The notes under the pieces are model-generated. The model saw only the letters and a program-made list of their open reading frames with translations, was not told the DNA's origin and ran no database searches. A DNA stretch of 64,000 nt from Ottelia alismoides (taxonomy: Eukaryota; Streptophyta; Magnoliopsida; Alismatales; Hydrocharitaceae): assembly GCA_037367405.1 (NCBI GenBank), contig JAZKJV010000091.1:806001-870000 (forward strand), read 5' to 3'. The position numbers and the translations under genes were made by a program. Shown piece by piece: positions 12,205 through 22,104 of the stretch. Numbering within the stretch: the stretch's first letter is position 1; every line of letters starts with the position of its first letter.

Positions 12205-12870
12205 AGAATTGCCAACTTCTCTTTGTTATCAGTGCTATAACTGAGCTCCACCATCTCATTACCCAATCATCGCCAACCCATATATCAAGGATCTTTATCT
12301 CTTTCTTAAAATCATTTGCCAGTGTGCTCGATTTGTTTTTTTGCTTACTTTGGTAACCTCAACGTCTGAGAAGGGGTTGTTGTCCTTCACTTCAAACTTA
12401 TTCTCCTCGTCCTCATTTTTTTTCTTTAGAAGAGTGGATGTTGAGGAAAATACTTTGGTGTTTCTCCCTAAAGCCCAAGGATTCTCTTATATAGAAGAGA
12501 GAAATCCTAATAGGTAATTACATAAGAAGGACTGAGCAGAATTGCCAACTTCTCTTTGTTATCAATGTTATAACTGAGCTCCACCATCTCGTTACCCAAT
12601 CATCGCCAAACCATATATTGAGATCTTTATCTCTTTCTTGAAGCCTTTAGCCAATGTATGCTCAATTTGTATTTTTGCATACTTGAGTCACCTCGACATC
12701 TGAAAAGGGGTTGTTGTCCTTCACTTCACACGCATTCTCCTCCTCCTCGTTTTTTTCTTTAGAAGAGTGAATATTAAGGAAAATACTTCGTTGTTTATTC
12801 ATAGAGCCCAAAGGTTCTCTTATATAGAATAGAGAAACCCTAATGGGTAAATTAAATAATGAGGATTGAG
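12205..12870. repeat. two direct copies of about 333 bp
   Basis: AGAATTGCCAACTTCTC starts at 12205 and recurs at 12538. The copies stay recognisable to the end of each unit (GGGGTTGTTGTCCTTCACTTC, TCTCTTATATAGAA, GAAACCCTAAT-like). Unit 2 borders the Copia 3' coding end, so this is probably a duplicated part of its LTR-side DNA in minus orientation. Confidence 0.7.
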
Positions 12871-13069
12871 AAATAAATAAACTGAACGTAACATAAGATT
12901 CTCAGCACTCCCCCTCAAGTTGGATCATAGATGTATACCATGCTCAGCTTGGAAAAGCACCTCTGAAAGGGTCCTCGGGCAAGAGCCTTGGTAAAAACAT
13001 ATGCAGACTGATCTCCTGAACTAATATGAGAAGTAGTATTAAACCCCTTTCGTATCATATCACGGATGT
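12871..13069 (-). pseudogene. Copia polyprotein, RNase H C-terminal piece (left fragment)
   Basis: The minus strand encodes the last residues of a Copia RNase H region (SGDQ, VFTKAL, KLSMVYIYDPT) followed by the typical stop and GGGGGAG-like tract next to the 3' LTR. Its N-terminal side is cut at 13069/13070 by non-autonomous LTR element 1. The missing upstream coding lies at 17217-18308, on the opposite strand. Confidence 0.85.
13065..13069. repeat. target-site half GATGT
   Basis: This 5-bp flank of LTR element 1 does not match the element's other flank (CTCTC). It is the reverse complement of ACATC at 18304-18308, the left flank of LTR element 2. Confidence 0.7.
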
Positions 13070-13534
13070 TGATGCAGCGTGGAGACGAAATGTAGGGCCG
13101 CATAATTATTTAATTTTAGGTGTCAATTTTATTTACGTTTATTTAAGTTGTCGCAATTTTAATTTAAAAAAAGAGATCGCGTGTGATCTCAATTAGTTTT
13201 AATTTGAATTTCAAATTAGGTAGTTAGTCGGTTAATTAGTTAGAGTCAATTTAGGATAATTAGTTTTTAATTTGAATTGAGTTTCTATTTTTGTAATCTC
13301 ATCCCTCTTATATAAAGGGATGACAGACGACCTATGTAAACAGTTCAGTATTATGAAAAATTGAGATCTTTATCTCCCTCCTTCTCCCTCTCTCTCCTCG
13401 CGATCTACGCGTTCTTCCTCTCAAACCTCGCGCATCTGGCGTGTTTCTTTTCTCAACCCCTCTATTTTCTCTACCACAGAAAATCCACCAAAAAATATTT
13501 TCCGCCATCACGCGCGAAATTCGTTTCTGCATCA
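13070..13534 (+). repeat. 5' LTR of element 1
   Basis: A 465-bp LTR with 8-bp terminal inverted motif TGATGCAG/CTGCATCA. The TATA-like TCTTATATAAAGGGATGA near 13307 probably drives transcription. Confidence 0.9.
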
Positions 13535-13536
13535 AT

Positions 13537-13548
13537 TGGTATCAGAGC
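13537..13548 (+). other. primer-binding site (tRNA-iMet)
   Basis: TGGTATCAGAGC, complementary to the 3' end of initiator tRNA-Met, lies two bases after the 5' LTR. Confidence 0.9.
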
Positions 13549-14110
13549 ATGGCCTACAGATCGTCCTCACGATCTGACGATCCATCCAGACGTTCGCACG
13601 AAAAATCCAACGGATCCCGCTCCAATGACCGTACATGGCGTGCCAAGGTTAGACAAACATCATCAAATATGAGCCAAATTTGTGCCGATATGCAAGTAGT
13701 GGCATCCCAGATGCGAGATACATTGAACGTTGAGATAACATGCCAACTTGAGGAAAAAGCCGTCAAATCGAAGTATCCAAGCACCGAACCCGAAGTTGAA
13801 GACGAACATCTCGCTGTCCACAAAGAATCAGCCGTTGTCCAGGCCATTTCGGAGGAAAAAAAAAGCCGATTCGAGTGCTGATCAGGTAATTTCAGATCTG
13901 CAGAACCCCCCGGAATCGATCTACACCCCACCCGTTGCACCCGAACCTCCTCCTACTACACCCGCACCGCCATTCCCTGCACTTGCAACCCCTGCACCCT
14001 CATCCACCGCTCCCACACCCCCTGCGATACAGCCCCCGGCCACCAGCTGCCCCCCCCCACAACCCCAAACCCCCCTCCCGCTGCCCCTGAGCGCCCCGAA
14101 GAACCCCTAA
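13549..14110 (+). pseudogene. gag-like ORF of element 1 with apparent frameshift at an A-run
   Basis: The ORF opens directly at the primer site with MAYRSSSRSDDPSRRS and runs to a stop near 13881. Just before, an uninterrupted A tract near 13856-13864 lies where the frame changes; the overlapping frame continues through EKKADSSADQVISDLQNPP into a long Pro/Thr/Ala-rich tail to 14110. The same plan (MA..SS.R.DDP start, acidic middle with LAVH, proline-rich tail) occurs in elements 2 and 3, so both frames are probably one ancestral protein. No known enzyme domain is seen. The role is presumed structural or gag-like by position only. Confidence 0.6.
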
Positions 14111-14804
14111 CCTCGCCACCTCCGCCTGTAGGACCCCCAGTACCAGCCCCTACCGCCGCCCTTCTTCCCTTCTACCTTCCTGTCGCTCGCCATCCCCCAT
14201 CGCGCGCCAGCCACTCGCCCTTCTCTCCTTCCAAACCTCTCCCCACCGTCGTAACCTACTCCTTTCCCCCCTCTTGCCTTTTCCCCTCGCGCAAAGCCCC
14301 ATTCGATCCATACACTCCGCCACTCGCCATCCTGCGTCCCGACCATATCGCCCAACCCCCACCTCTCTACTCCCACGCCGCCGCCGCTGGACAAACCCTG
14401 CCGCCACCACCTTGGTGCTCAATCGCGCGACCCGCCGCCCCCTGCTCCTGTCATGCGGCCGACTCCCACTTAAGAAGGACCGAGCCCTAATTGAGGGTTA
14501 CTCCATCGGACCCTCTAAATTAAAGGGTGGCATCTTATGGAAAATTTACAGGAGGCCCCCTCCTCCCAAAATTATTTATCAATTGGGCCAATTAGAAGAC
14601 CTATTATGCTATGAGATCTTTTTAGGTGAAGGGATAGAACATTTGCAACCATGCCCTTCAGTGAAAAGAAATTACAAACGTAACAGGGAAAAGGATCAAA
14701 TTGGGGAGTTTGGAATGATGGTTTCAACATCGAATTATTTTCCGCCGAGGGAACGAAGATCCAGCAATTCGTCGGGAGACGAATTTTTAAAAGAGGAGGA
14801 GAGT
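14111..14804 (+). other. interior 3' part of element 1
   Basis: C-rich sequence is followed by a coding-like stretch (KIYRRPPPPKIIYQLGQLED, ending SNSSGDEFLKEEES at about 14805). A similar stretch (KIPWPKFLYQQG, EGVQKLRPSP) lies in element 2 on the minus strand near 19200-19300. The purine tract AAAAGAGGAGGAGAGT at 14789-14804 is the plus-strand primer. Confidence 0.5.
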
Positions 14805-15270
14805 TGATGCAGCGTGGAGCCGAAATGTAGGGCCGCATAATTATTTAATTTTAGGCGTCAATTTTATTTACGTTTATTTAAGTTGTCGCAATTTTAATTT
14901 AAATAAAGAGATCATGTGTGATCTCAATTAGTTTTAATTTGAATTTCAAATTAGGTAGTTAGTCGGTTAATTAGTTAGAGTCAATTTAGGATAATTAGTT
15001 TTAAATTTGAATTGAGTTTCTATTTTTGTAATCTCATCCCTCTTATATAAAGGGATGACAGATTACCTATTTAAACAGTTCAGTGTTATGAAAAATTGAG
15101 ATCTTTATCTCCCTCCTTCTCCCTCTCTCTCCTCGCGATCTACGCGTTCTTCCTCTCAAACCTCGCGCATCCGGCGTGTTTCTTTTCTCAACCCCTCTAT
15201 TTTCTCTACCACCAAAAATCCACCAAAAAAATATTTTCCGCCATCACGCGCGAAATTCGTTTCTGCGTCA
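14805..15270 (+). repeat. 3' LTR of element 1
   Basis: A 466-bp LTR, nearly identical to 13070-13534. It ends CTGCGTCA, one change from the CTGCATCA of the 5' LTR. Confidence 0.9.
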
Positions 15271-16106
15271 CTCTCTTACGCCACAGGTTTTTGGCTGTGT
15301 GGTATTTGTCCATCTTCTACATCTTGGTCGTTACAATCTCGCTCCTAGAGCCGTCAAATGCATGTTTGTTGGGTATTCTCATACCCAAAAAGGCTATAAG
15401 TGTTTTGATCATGTACAGGGTAAATACTATGTTAGCAATGATGCTACATTCTCCCAGTCAATCATGTTCCATACTCCTACAGGTGACAGGATGATTCCCT
15501 CTAAGTTCGAGGATGAAGTTGTTCTTCCACCTCATCTTCCACATACATCTCAATCTGTTCTCCATGCTCCCTTGCCTTCCCAATCATCCAACTCCCCTCA
15601 AGTAAATTATGAAAACTTGATTTTCATTGATGGCACTGGTAATCTAAATGATGAACATGAACATGATGAATAGGGAAAATCACATGAGACTGATTTGATA
15701 TAGTCTATTGCCTTGTGAAATGGCAAGCATATATGTATGAGATACCCCCTCGATGGACAATTGTCTTTGGCACGCCTTTCGTAGGATTACAAGAAGTATG
15801 TAGTGGGATTATCTGCCATTGACATCCTACGCACGTACCAGGAGACCCTCAAGGAGAGCCTCTAGCGGCTCGCCATGGAGGAAGAGATGGATGCGCTCCA
15901 ATCTTGTGGGACATGAACTCTTGTTTCTGCTCCAATAAGGCATCAATCGTGAGCTGCAAATGGGTATTCACTATCAAACACATGACACATGGTTCAATGG
16001 ATCGGTACAAGGCGTGCTTGATGGACAAAGAATTTACACAAACCTACAGGGTGGATTAACTCGATACTTCCTCTCCAGTTGTATGCCATTCCACACTGCG
16101 GATTCT
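15271..16106 (+). pseudogene. Copia integrase C-terminus to reverse transcriptase (inverted middle fragment, part 1)
   Basis: The plus strand encodes LTPQVFGCVVFVH, then RAVKCMFVGYS and KYYVSNDATF, the end of a Copia integrase region. Degraded reverse-transcriptase sequence follows (CKWVFTIKH near 15955, DRYKACL). It begins exactly at the end of LTR element 1 and is on the opposite strand to the flanking Copia fragments. It is interrupted at 16107 by an L1-type LINE. Confidence 0.85.
16094..16106. repeat. 13-bp target duplication of the L1 insertion, left copy
   Basis: CACTGCGGATTCT here and at 17217-17229 are identical and bracket the LINE. Confidence 0.9.
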
Positions 16107-17216
16107 TTTTGTTTTTTGAAGCCAAGAAAAGGGGGATACACTCATTGGTGTTCACCTCAATATATTAAGAAGAAAGAGAGACAGAGGTACAAAAAAAAAA
16201 CAACAAAAAAAGAGCGTCCCCGAAAAGGAGGCGAGAAACCTCCAGTTCTGGGCAACAAATAAGAGAAACAAGCTCTCAAAAACTAAGCAACAGTCCAGTC
16301 ATCCACCAAACCACTCGCGCGACAGAGCACATTCTCCAAGTAGAAGCGTTGCGTAGTGAAAATGGCCTCGTTGCGACTAAGCCAAATCGACCATAATCTT
16401 GCCACCGGTGCCAAGAGCCTCCTTCTAGCCATATGTCTATTTAAGAAGAGAGAGTCACAGAAGGTCTCCACATCACAAGCACTCACCCAAGCCACGAGCG
16501 GGTCATCCCAAATCCCTCGGACCATAGGGCAGAGGAAGAGGATATGATCCAAGGATTCCACATTCGAATCACACAGTACGCATAGGTTGGAAACCGAGAG
16601 CATCAACCTTGAGCATCGATCACGTGTCATAAGCCTCTTTCTGCGGACCAGCCATAAGAAGAAAACAATGCGCAAATGCAGGCCCAAGCTCCAAAATAAA
16701 CCACTGTCTCTCACCAGGGAATCCGAGCGAGCAGGCAGAGGATCCAGCAGTCCAGCATAGGCCTTTCGAGTCGAGAAGCCACCATCCCTCCAAATCCAAT
16801 GATCCAAGCCCACAGAAGGGGAATCCGCATGAGCAAGGACGTCCATCAGAGCAATAAAGTCCAATAACCTCTGATTCGAGAAATTCCCCCCAAAGCGAGG
16901 AGACCAACACGCATTCTCCCAGCAGCAAGCGACGGAAGCATCCTTGTTCTCCGCCAACGCAAACAGTCGGGGGAAACGGATAGAAAGTGGATCCCCCCCC
17001 AACCAGTTGTCCTTCCAAAAGGAGAAGGCACGGCCATCCCCAAGGACAGGCTTGAAACTCCCCCTGTTCTTCAAGAAAACCTCCTGAACACCATGCCAGA
17101 AGGGGGATCGCGCACTCACCACCCCCAACCTGTCATCTCCAGCCCACTCCCTCCCATGAAGCTCCCTCAAGATATCAATAAAGAAGCTTCCATCTCTTCC
17201 CCACACCCTTCTTGCC
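16107..17216 (-). mobile_element. L1-type LINE, 5'-truncated
   Basis: An insertion of 1110 bp lies between perfect 13-bp duplications. Its 3' end is at the low coordinate, where T-rich DNA (TTTTTGTTTTTTG) represents a short poly(A) tail. The minus strand from 17206 to 16283 is open for 307 residues and encodes the C-terminal end of an L1 ORF2. It includes WIWRDGGFSTRKAY and the zinc-binding zf-RVT region (CVLCDSNVESLDHILFLCP). The endonuclease and catalytic reverse-transcriptase parts are missing. Confidence 0.9.
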
Positions 17217-18308
17217 CACTGCGGATTCTGTTATCAGTTGTTGTGGTACGCGATTGCTATATTCCAACTTGATGTCAAGAATGCTTTTCCTATATGGTGA
17301 TCTATAGGAGGAGGTGTATATGCAACAACTACCTGGGTTCGCTGCTGAGGGGGAGTACGTATGTCGGCTCCAAGGCTATCTATGGGCTTAAGTAAAGTCC
17401 CAGGGCCTGGTTCCAAAAGCCGTCAAATCTGATTGAACAGAAAGGGTTCATACGGTCAACTGTTGATCATTCCTTCTTGTTCAAAAGACTTAGCGAGATA
17501 CTATTGTCATCTTATATGTTGATGATATTATTGTCAGTGGAGATGATATTTAGGGTACTACCGTGGTTAAGAGCTTCTTGGTCACCAAAGACTTGGGTAA
17601 ACTGTGTTACTTTTCGGGTCTGAAATTTGCTAGAACAAGCAGGCTCTTGTCATGACCCAAAGAAAGTATGTAACCGTTCTCCTTTCAGAAGCAATAATGA
17701 CAGGTTGCAGATCGACATCTACACCTATGGACCCAAACATAAAATTGCACGATGATACTACAGAGGAGGTAGATAAAAGAAGGTATAGAGAGCTAGTTGG
17801 GAACCTTCTCTATGTTACAATTACCAGACATGATATTTCTTTTGCAGTAAGCAAGGTTAACCAATTTACTGTGCAACCAAGACATGTGCACGTGGATGCA
17901 CTATAAATGATCTTGAGATAGTTGAAGTCTTCTCTTTAGACATGTCTATTATTTAGCAGAGGAACTTCACTATCTGTCACGGTCTGTGCATATGCGGATT
18001 ATACTGGTTGCCCCAAGGAAAATATATAATCTACCTCAGGATTTGTTGTGTTTGTACGAAAGTCTCTAGTATTATGGAAAAGCAAGACACAAACAGTGGT
18101 AGCAAGATTCAATATTGAGTCAAAATATAGAGCCATGGCGCAGTGCAATATTGAATGATATTGGATCAATTCTGTTCTTTCTGATCCGGGCGTCGATGTA
18201 CCTCTTCTAATGCAGTTGTTGTGTGACAGCCAAACAACTCTCTTCATTGCAAATAATCCAGCTTTTCACGAAAGAACTAAACATATTGAAGTGGATTACC
18301 ATGACATC
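17217..18308 (+). pseudogene. Copia reverse transcriptase to RNase H (inverted middle fragment, part 2)
   Basis: The segment starts with the right copy of the L1 target duplication (17217-17229). The plus strand then shows reverse-transcriptase and RNase H pieces. They are a degraded YVDDII-like motif near 17518, PMDPNIKL near 17735, a DISFAVSKVNQF-like stretch near 17835, and finally [15 protein letters not shown] up to 18308. Stops and frameshifts make it non-functional. It ends exactly at LTR element 2. Confidence 0.85.
18304..18308. repeat. target-site half ACATC
   Basis: Left flank of LTR element 2. It does not match that element's right flank (GAAAG) but is the inverse of GATGT at 13065-13069. 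Confidence 0.7.
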
Positions 18309-18767
18309 TGATGCAGATCGGATTTGGCGTCGACGATAAAAATTAAAGAATTTGGGTGGTGGAATTTCGGTGGAGAAATGGAGGGGTTGAGAAGAAGAAA
18401 TCTCGTCGGGAACGAGGGGTTGAGGGAGAAGAAACACGAAGACCGCGAGGGGAAGAGAGAGGAGATAGAGAATAATTCTCACTTTTTCATTAACTCTGAC
18501 TGACTAAAAACATAGGACCCCATCCCTTTATATAAGAGGGATGAGATTACAAAAATAGTAAATTAATTTGAATGGACAACTAATTATCCTAATTAGACTC
18601 TAACTAATTAACCGACCAAATTTAAAATTCAAATTGACCAGTAATTGAGATCACAGGCGATCCCATTTATTTAATTAAAAATTCGTCGACGTAAATAAAC
18701 GTAATTAAAATTGACCACTAAACTTAGATAAATATTTGACCCTATAATTTGACTCTGCACTGCATCA
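18309..18767 (-). repeat. 3' LTR of element 2
   Basis: A 459-bp LTR. The TATATAAAGGGATG promoter motif lies on the minus strand near 18525. Confidence 0.9.
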
Positions 18768-18841
18768 ACTCTCCTCCGCTTTAAAAATTCGTCTCCCGAC
18801 GAATTGCTAGATCTGCAGGTTTGGAGGTCGAATCTGCGTGC

Positions 18842-19339
18842 TCAGCCATCTTCTGGAAGAATTGGTGTGGAGCGAACGGCGGAGTCCATACACGGGCGTG
18901 GATGACGCGGCCTTCGTGATTGAAGAACACATGTGGCGCGAACGGCGGCGTCTTCCTGATTGTTGTCTCCTCCTTGTGATGATCGAAGAATTGATGAGGC
19001 ATGAATAACATGGCCTTCGGAGAATCCATAGCGAAGCAATGACACAAGGAGAGGAGGGGAGGAGATGTGTCCAATGAATGAAGCCATGGGGTCCTGACTC
19101 CTTATATAGGGAAAGCCCAAGGCTCTAGTCCTATTTGGATAAGGAGGGTCCCCAGATTTCTGATTTGCAGCCTTCTTCTTTAAATATTTTTGCAGCCAGG
19201 GGCTTGGGCGCAATTTTTGTACCCCTTCAACTAAAGGGGCTCCATGGTATATTTTAGCCTCACAATATCCTTGTTGATATAGAAATTTGGGCCAGGGGAT
19301 CTTCATGCAAATTTTCCGCATTATTGTCCAATCCCTCAT
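18842..19339 (-). pseudogene. second coding-like block of element 2
   Basis: This open frame on the minus strand contains KIPWPKFLYQQGYCEAKIYH and EGVQKLRPSPW. It resembles a block in element 1 (14530-14660), which suggests that the family once encoded more than the N-terminal gag-like ORF. No known domain is recognised. Confidence 0.35.
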
Positions 19340-19418
19340 TTCCAGGGACTCGAATTCCTTCGATCGCGGTTTACTGGTTAGGGCACGGGGCTCCTTTCGC
19401 GTTTTATGCGCGGGGGTT

Positions 19419-19439
19419 GGGGGGGGGGGGGGGGGGGGG
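19419..19439 (+). repeat. poly(G) run of 21
   Basis: Twenty-one consecutive G residues lie just after GCGGGGGTT, within a G-rich interior of element 2. A G-quadruplex is possible, and so is a base-count error in the assembly. Confidence 0.9.
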
Positions 19440-19564
19440 CACAGGATCTCCAGCCGGCTGGGGGGAGGGGCGTGGCGGCTCTGGGAGTACCGGCGGCGCA
19501 GATGGGGGGCGAGGGAGGGTGTGCGAGGCGGTGGGGCGTCGCAGGGAAGCAGGGGTCGCGAAGC

Positions 19565-20272
19565 TTAAGCGCGGGAGGGGCGCGGAGTGTTGGGGGGGCC
19601 GCGCCTGGGGTTCGGCGGAGCCGCGAGGGGTGCACGGCCAAGGTCGGGGGGGAGGGCGGCGTCGGATGGGGAAAAAGGGGATGGCAGAGGCGAGGCTGGG
19701 GGGTAACGGGAGGATGGCGAGGGCGGGTTGGCGAGCAGCGGGGAGAGGAGGAGGGCCGGGGGAAGGCACCGGTTGTTGGCGGCGGGGCACTGGGCGCGGG
19801 ATGGGAGCGGGCGATGGCAGCGGGGAGGGTTGGACCTGGGAGGCGAGATGCTGGTGGGGGTCCAGCGAGGGGGTCCGTGTGGTCTGTAGATGAAACTTTG
19901 AAGAGGTTTTGAGTCGGGAGTCACCTGGACAGCCAGCGAGACGAATTCTTTCTCTTCCGAGACGATCTGAACGGCGGTCAGATCTGTGTTCCCAGCAGGA
20001 TGTTCGTCTTCACCATCCACATGATCTTCATATTCTTGCTCTGAAGCAGGTTGCACAGCAACTGCGACGATCTGACTTTCGTCGTCGACGAATGAATCTT
20101 CATCGACTTGCGCATCCAGCCATGCCTGAACCTTGAGGCTTGACATAAGGCGCTCCTTGAACTTTTGTCGACGTGCGCATGAACGTGAATCATGAGATAT
20201 GCAACTCAAATCATATTGCATCTTCCAATACGCGACGGGATCGTCAAATCGTAGGGACGATTCGATTGCCAT
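19565..20272 (-). CDS. gag-like ORF of element 2, acidic and proline-rich
   Basis: The ORF encodes 235 residues and starts beside the primer site with MAIESSLRFDDPVAYW, parallel to MAYRSSSRSDDPSRRS in element 1. A middle section is acidic (VDEDSFVDDESQIV, EDHVDGEDEHP). The last third is Pro/Ser-rich and ends in the G/C-rich interior. It has no zinc knuckle and no catalytic motif. Function is unknown; by position it replaces gag. The frame is uninterrupted, unlike elements 1 and 3. Confidence 0.6.
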   Translation of the reverse strand: MAIESSLRFDDPVAYWKMQYDLSCISHDSRSCARRQKFKERLMSSLKVQAWLDAQVDEDSFVDDESQIVAVAVQPASEQEYEDHVDGEDEHPAGNTDLTAVQIVSEEKEFVSLAVQVTPDSKPLQSFIYRPHGPPRWTPTSISPPRSNPPRCHRPLPSRAQCPAANNRCLPPALLLSPLLANPPSPSSRYPPASPLPSPFSPSDAALPPDLGRAPLAAPPNPRRGPPNTPRPSRA

Positions 20273-20284
20273 GCTCTGATACCA
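20273..20284 (-). other. primer-binding site (tRNA-iMet) of element 2
   Basis: The complement of TGGTATCAGAGC lies beside the 5' LTR that starts at 20287. Confidence 0.9.
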
Positions 20285-20286
20285 AA

Positions 20287-20746
20287 TGATGCAGATCGGA
20301 TTTGGCGTCGACGATAAAAATTAAAGAATTTGGGTGGTGGAATTTCGGTGGAGAAATGGAGGGGTTGAGAAGAATAAATCTCGTCGGGAACGAGGGGTTG
20401 AGGGAGAAGAAACGCGAAGACCGCGAGGGGAAGAGAGAGGAGATAGAGAATAATTCTCAATTCTTCATTAACTCTGACTGACTAAAAACATTGGACCCTC
20501 ATCCCTTTATATAAGAGGGATGAGATTACAAAAATAGTAAATTGATTTGAATGGACAACTAATTATCCTAATTAGACTCTAACTAATTAACCGACCAAAT
20601 TTAAAATTCAAATTGACCACTAATTGAGATCACAGGCGATCCCATTTATCCAATTAAAAATTCGTCGACGTATATAAACGTAATTAAAATTGGCCACTAA
20701 ACTTAGATAAATATTTGACCCTATAATTTGACTCTACGCTGCATCA
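20287..20746 (-). repeat. 5' LTR of element 2
   Basis: A 460-bp LTR, nearly identical to 18309-18767. Confidence 0.9.
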
Positions 20747-21290
20747 GAAAGAAAACATCCTTCTCAGGAAACGCAAGGGAGAAGGGAGCATTTTCTCCCA
20801 TAATGGTAGAGGGCATCCGGTTGATGAGATAACATGTTTTCATAACAGCATCACCATAGAAGGAATGAGGAGCCCGACTCTGTATGAGTAGAGTTCTAGT
20901 GATGTCCATAAAATGACGATGTTTGCATTCAGCAACACCGTTCTGATGTGAAGTGTAAGAGCATGATGTCTAACGGATAATGTCATGTGAACCGTGAAAT
21001 TGGGATAATTAAGGAGTACAAAATTCCAATGCATTATCAGAACGAATATACTTAATAGAAGGAGAGGAGAGATTTTTCATTTCAATAACAAAATTTCGAA
21101 TCATGGTACTAGATTTGGAATCATATTACTCGCATCAGACTTATTCTTCATAAAAACACCCAAGATAATAGGAGAAATTATCCATAGAAACTAATTAATA
21201 CGTGTGCCCTTGATGATGTGGGACACGACTTGGAGCCTACTAAATCGCATTGCCCCAATATATGGATGGTGTGTTGTGTTTCGTGTGAAT
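20747..21290 (-). pseudogene. Copia integrase N-terminal and core piece (right fragment)
   Basis: The minus strand encodes integrase core sequence: SDNALEFC-like near 21030, a QNGVAECKHRH-like stretch near 20930, and RTLLIQSRAPHSFYGDAV then CYLINRMPST near 20800-20900. It stops at 20747 where LTR element 2 ends; its continuation is at 15271 on the opposite strand. The first five bases, GAAAG, pair (inverted, one mismatch) with CTCTC at 15271-15275. The gag and protease parts are absent. Confidence 0.85.
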
Positions 21291-22104
21291 ATCTAAGTCA
21301 CATGCTCAACTGGTCAATGTCTTGATACAAGTGTTCAGGAGGCTTCATGGATGAAAATCAATATGCATATGTCAGTTTACATGGCATTTGGCTAAAAGAA
21401 TCAGAAGGCCAAGTCGTGTTGGAGGGCCTTGAACACTGGACAGAATCAACAGCCTACGACTTACCTAAGTCTACCCATTGGTCATCATATCTTGTAAGTC
21501 GATAGACTCAAGGTCAACGATGAAATATTAGAGGCAAGGCTTGGAGGTTTGAGCGAACCTATTATCTTAAGGAGGATGCCTTATTCTATTGAGCACAGTG
21601 CATAACAATATACGTCCATTGTAGACAAAGGTGGAGAATCAGATCAACATGGTCGAAAGATAATTCATGTGGAAGAGAGCAGAAGAAATGTGTGGGGGCA
21701 TTTGACCAGGTAAAGTGGGAGGAAATATGCAAAACCCAGGAAGAAAGGTAGAGTGCGCATCAAGAATTTTGAGACAGTTTACAAGGTGTTATTGACCAAG
21801 TGAAGACTGTCTAATGCAATCCTCAAAACTATACATATATATATGGGTGGCGATCTTCTTGAATGACCAAAAAGACGTACCAATCGGATCTTGATTGGAA
21901 TCAAGTGCTGCAACTTCGTGGGAAAACAAAGAAACACGCTGACTTAAAAATAATTGATGATTAAATAACATGAAGTAAATAATCACAGCAATCAAATGAG
22001 GGCAGAACATATGGAGTAAAAGAAATGATTGGATAGTAACAAGTTTCCAAGTTCTAGGTAAAATAAATAAACGATTAAGAATGTGACAAAATTGAAATCA
22101 TATT
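21291..22104. other. no gene seen
   Basis: No long open frame with recognisable sequence. There is a short ATATATATAT run near 21833. Confidence 0.3.

Larger units (their letters stand above)
13070..15270 (+). mobile_element. non-autonomous LTR retrotransposon, element 1 (complete)
   Basis: A 2201-bp element has LTRs at 13070-13534 and 14805-15270, almost identical to each other. The LTRs start TGATGCAG and end CTGCATCA (CTGCGTCA in the 3' copy). Each has a TATATAAAG box (near 13311 and 15043). A tRNA-iMet primer site lies at 13537-13548 and a purine tract at 14789-14804. The 1.27-kb interior has no protease, integrase or reverse transcriptase, only a short gag-like ORF with a proline-rich tail. 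It is inserted in Copia sequence. Relatives are at 18309-20746 and 35985-37240. Confidence 0.9.
18309..20746 (-). mobile_element. non-autonomous LTR retrotransposon, element 2 (complete)
   Basis: A 2438-bp element in minus orientation has LTRs at 18309-18767 and 20287-20746, almost identical to each other. It shares the TGATGCAG/CTGCATCA ends and overall LTR layout with element 1 but belongs to a clearly different subfamily. The tRNA-iMet primer site is at 20273-20284 (complement). The purine tract adjoins 18768 (complement of ACTCTCCTCCGCTTT). The interior encodes only a gag-like, proline-rich ORF, with no pol. A long G-run lies inside. Confidence 0.9.

Noticed and set aside
13554..14422. 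Minus-strand open frames over element 1
   Set aside because: Shadows of the plus-strand gag-like ORF and its C-rich tail.
19287..19912. Long Gly-rich plus-strand frames
   Set aside because: They run antisense to the gag-like ORF of LTR element 2 and consist of low-complexity G-rich sequence.
13070..20746. Simple homologous recombination within inverted elements 1 and 2 as cause of the Copia inversion
   Set aside because: It would give each element one LTR (or part) of each subfamily. Both LTRs of each element match each other to their very ends, apart from the last 8 bp where subfamilies cannot be told apart.
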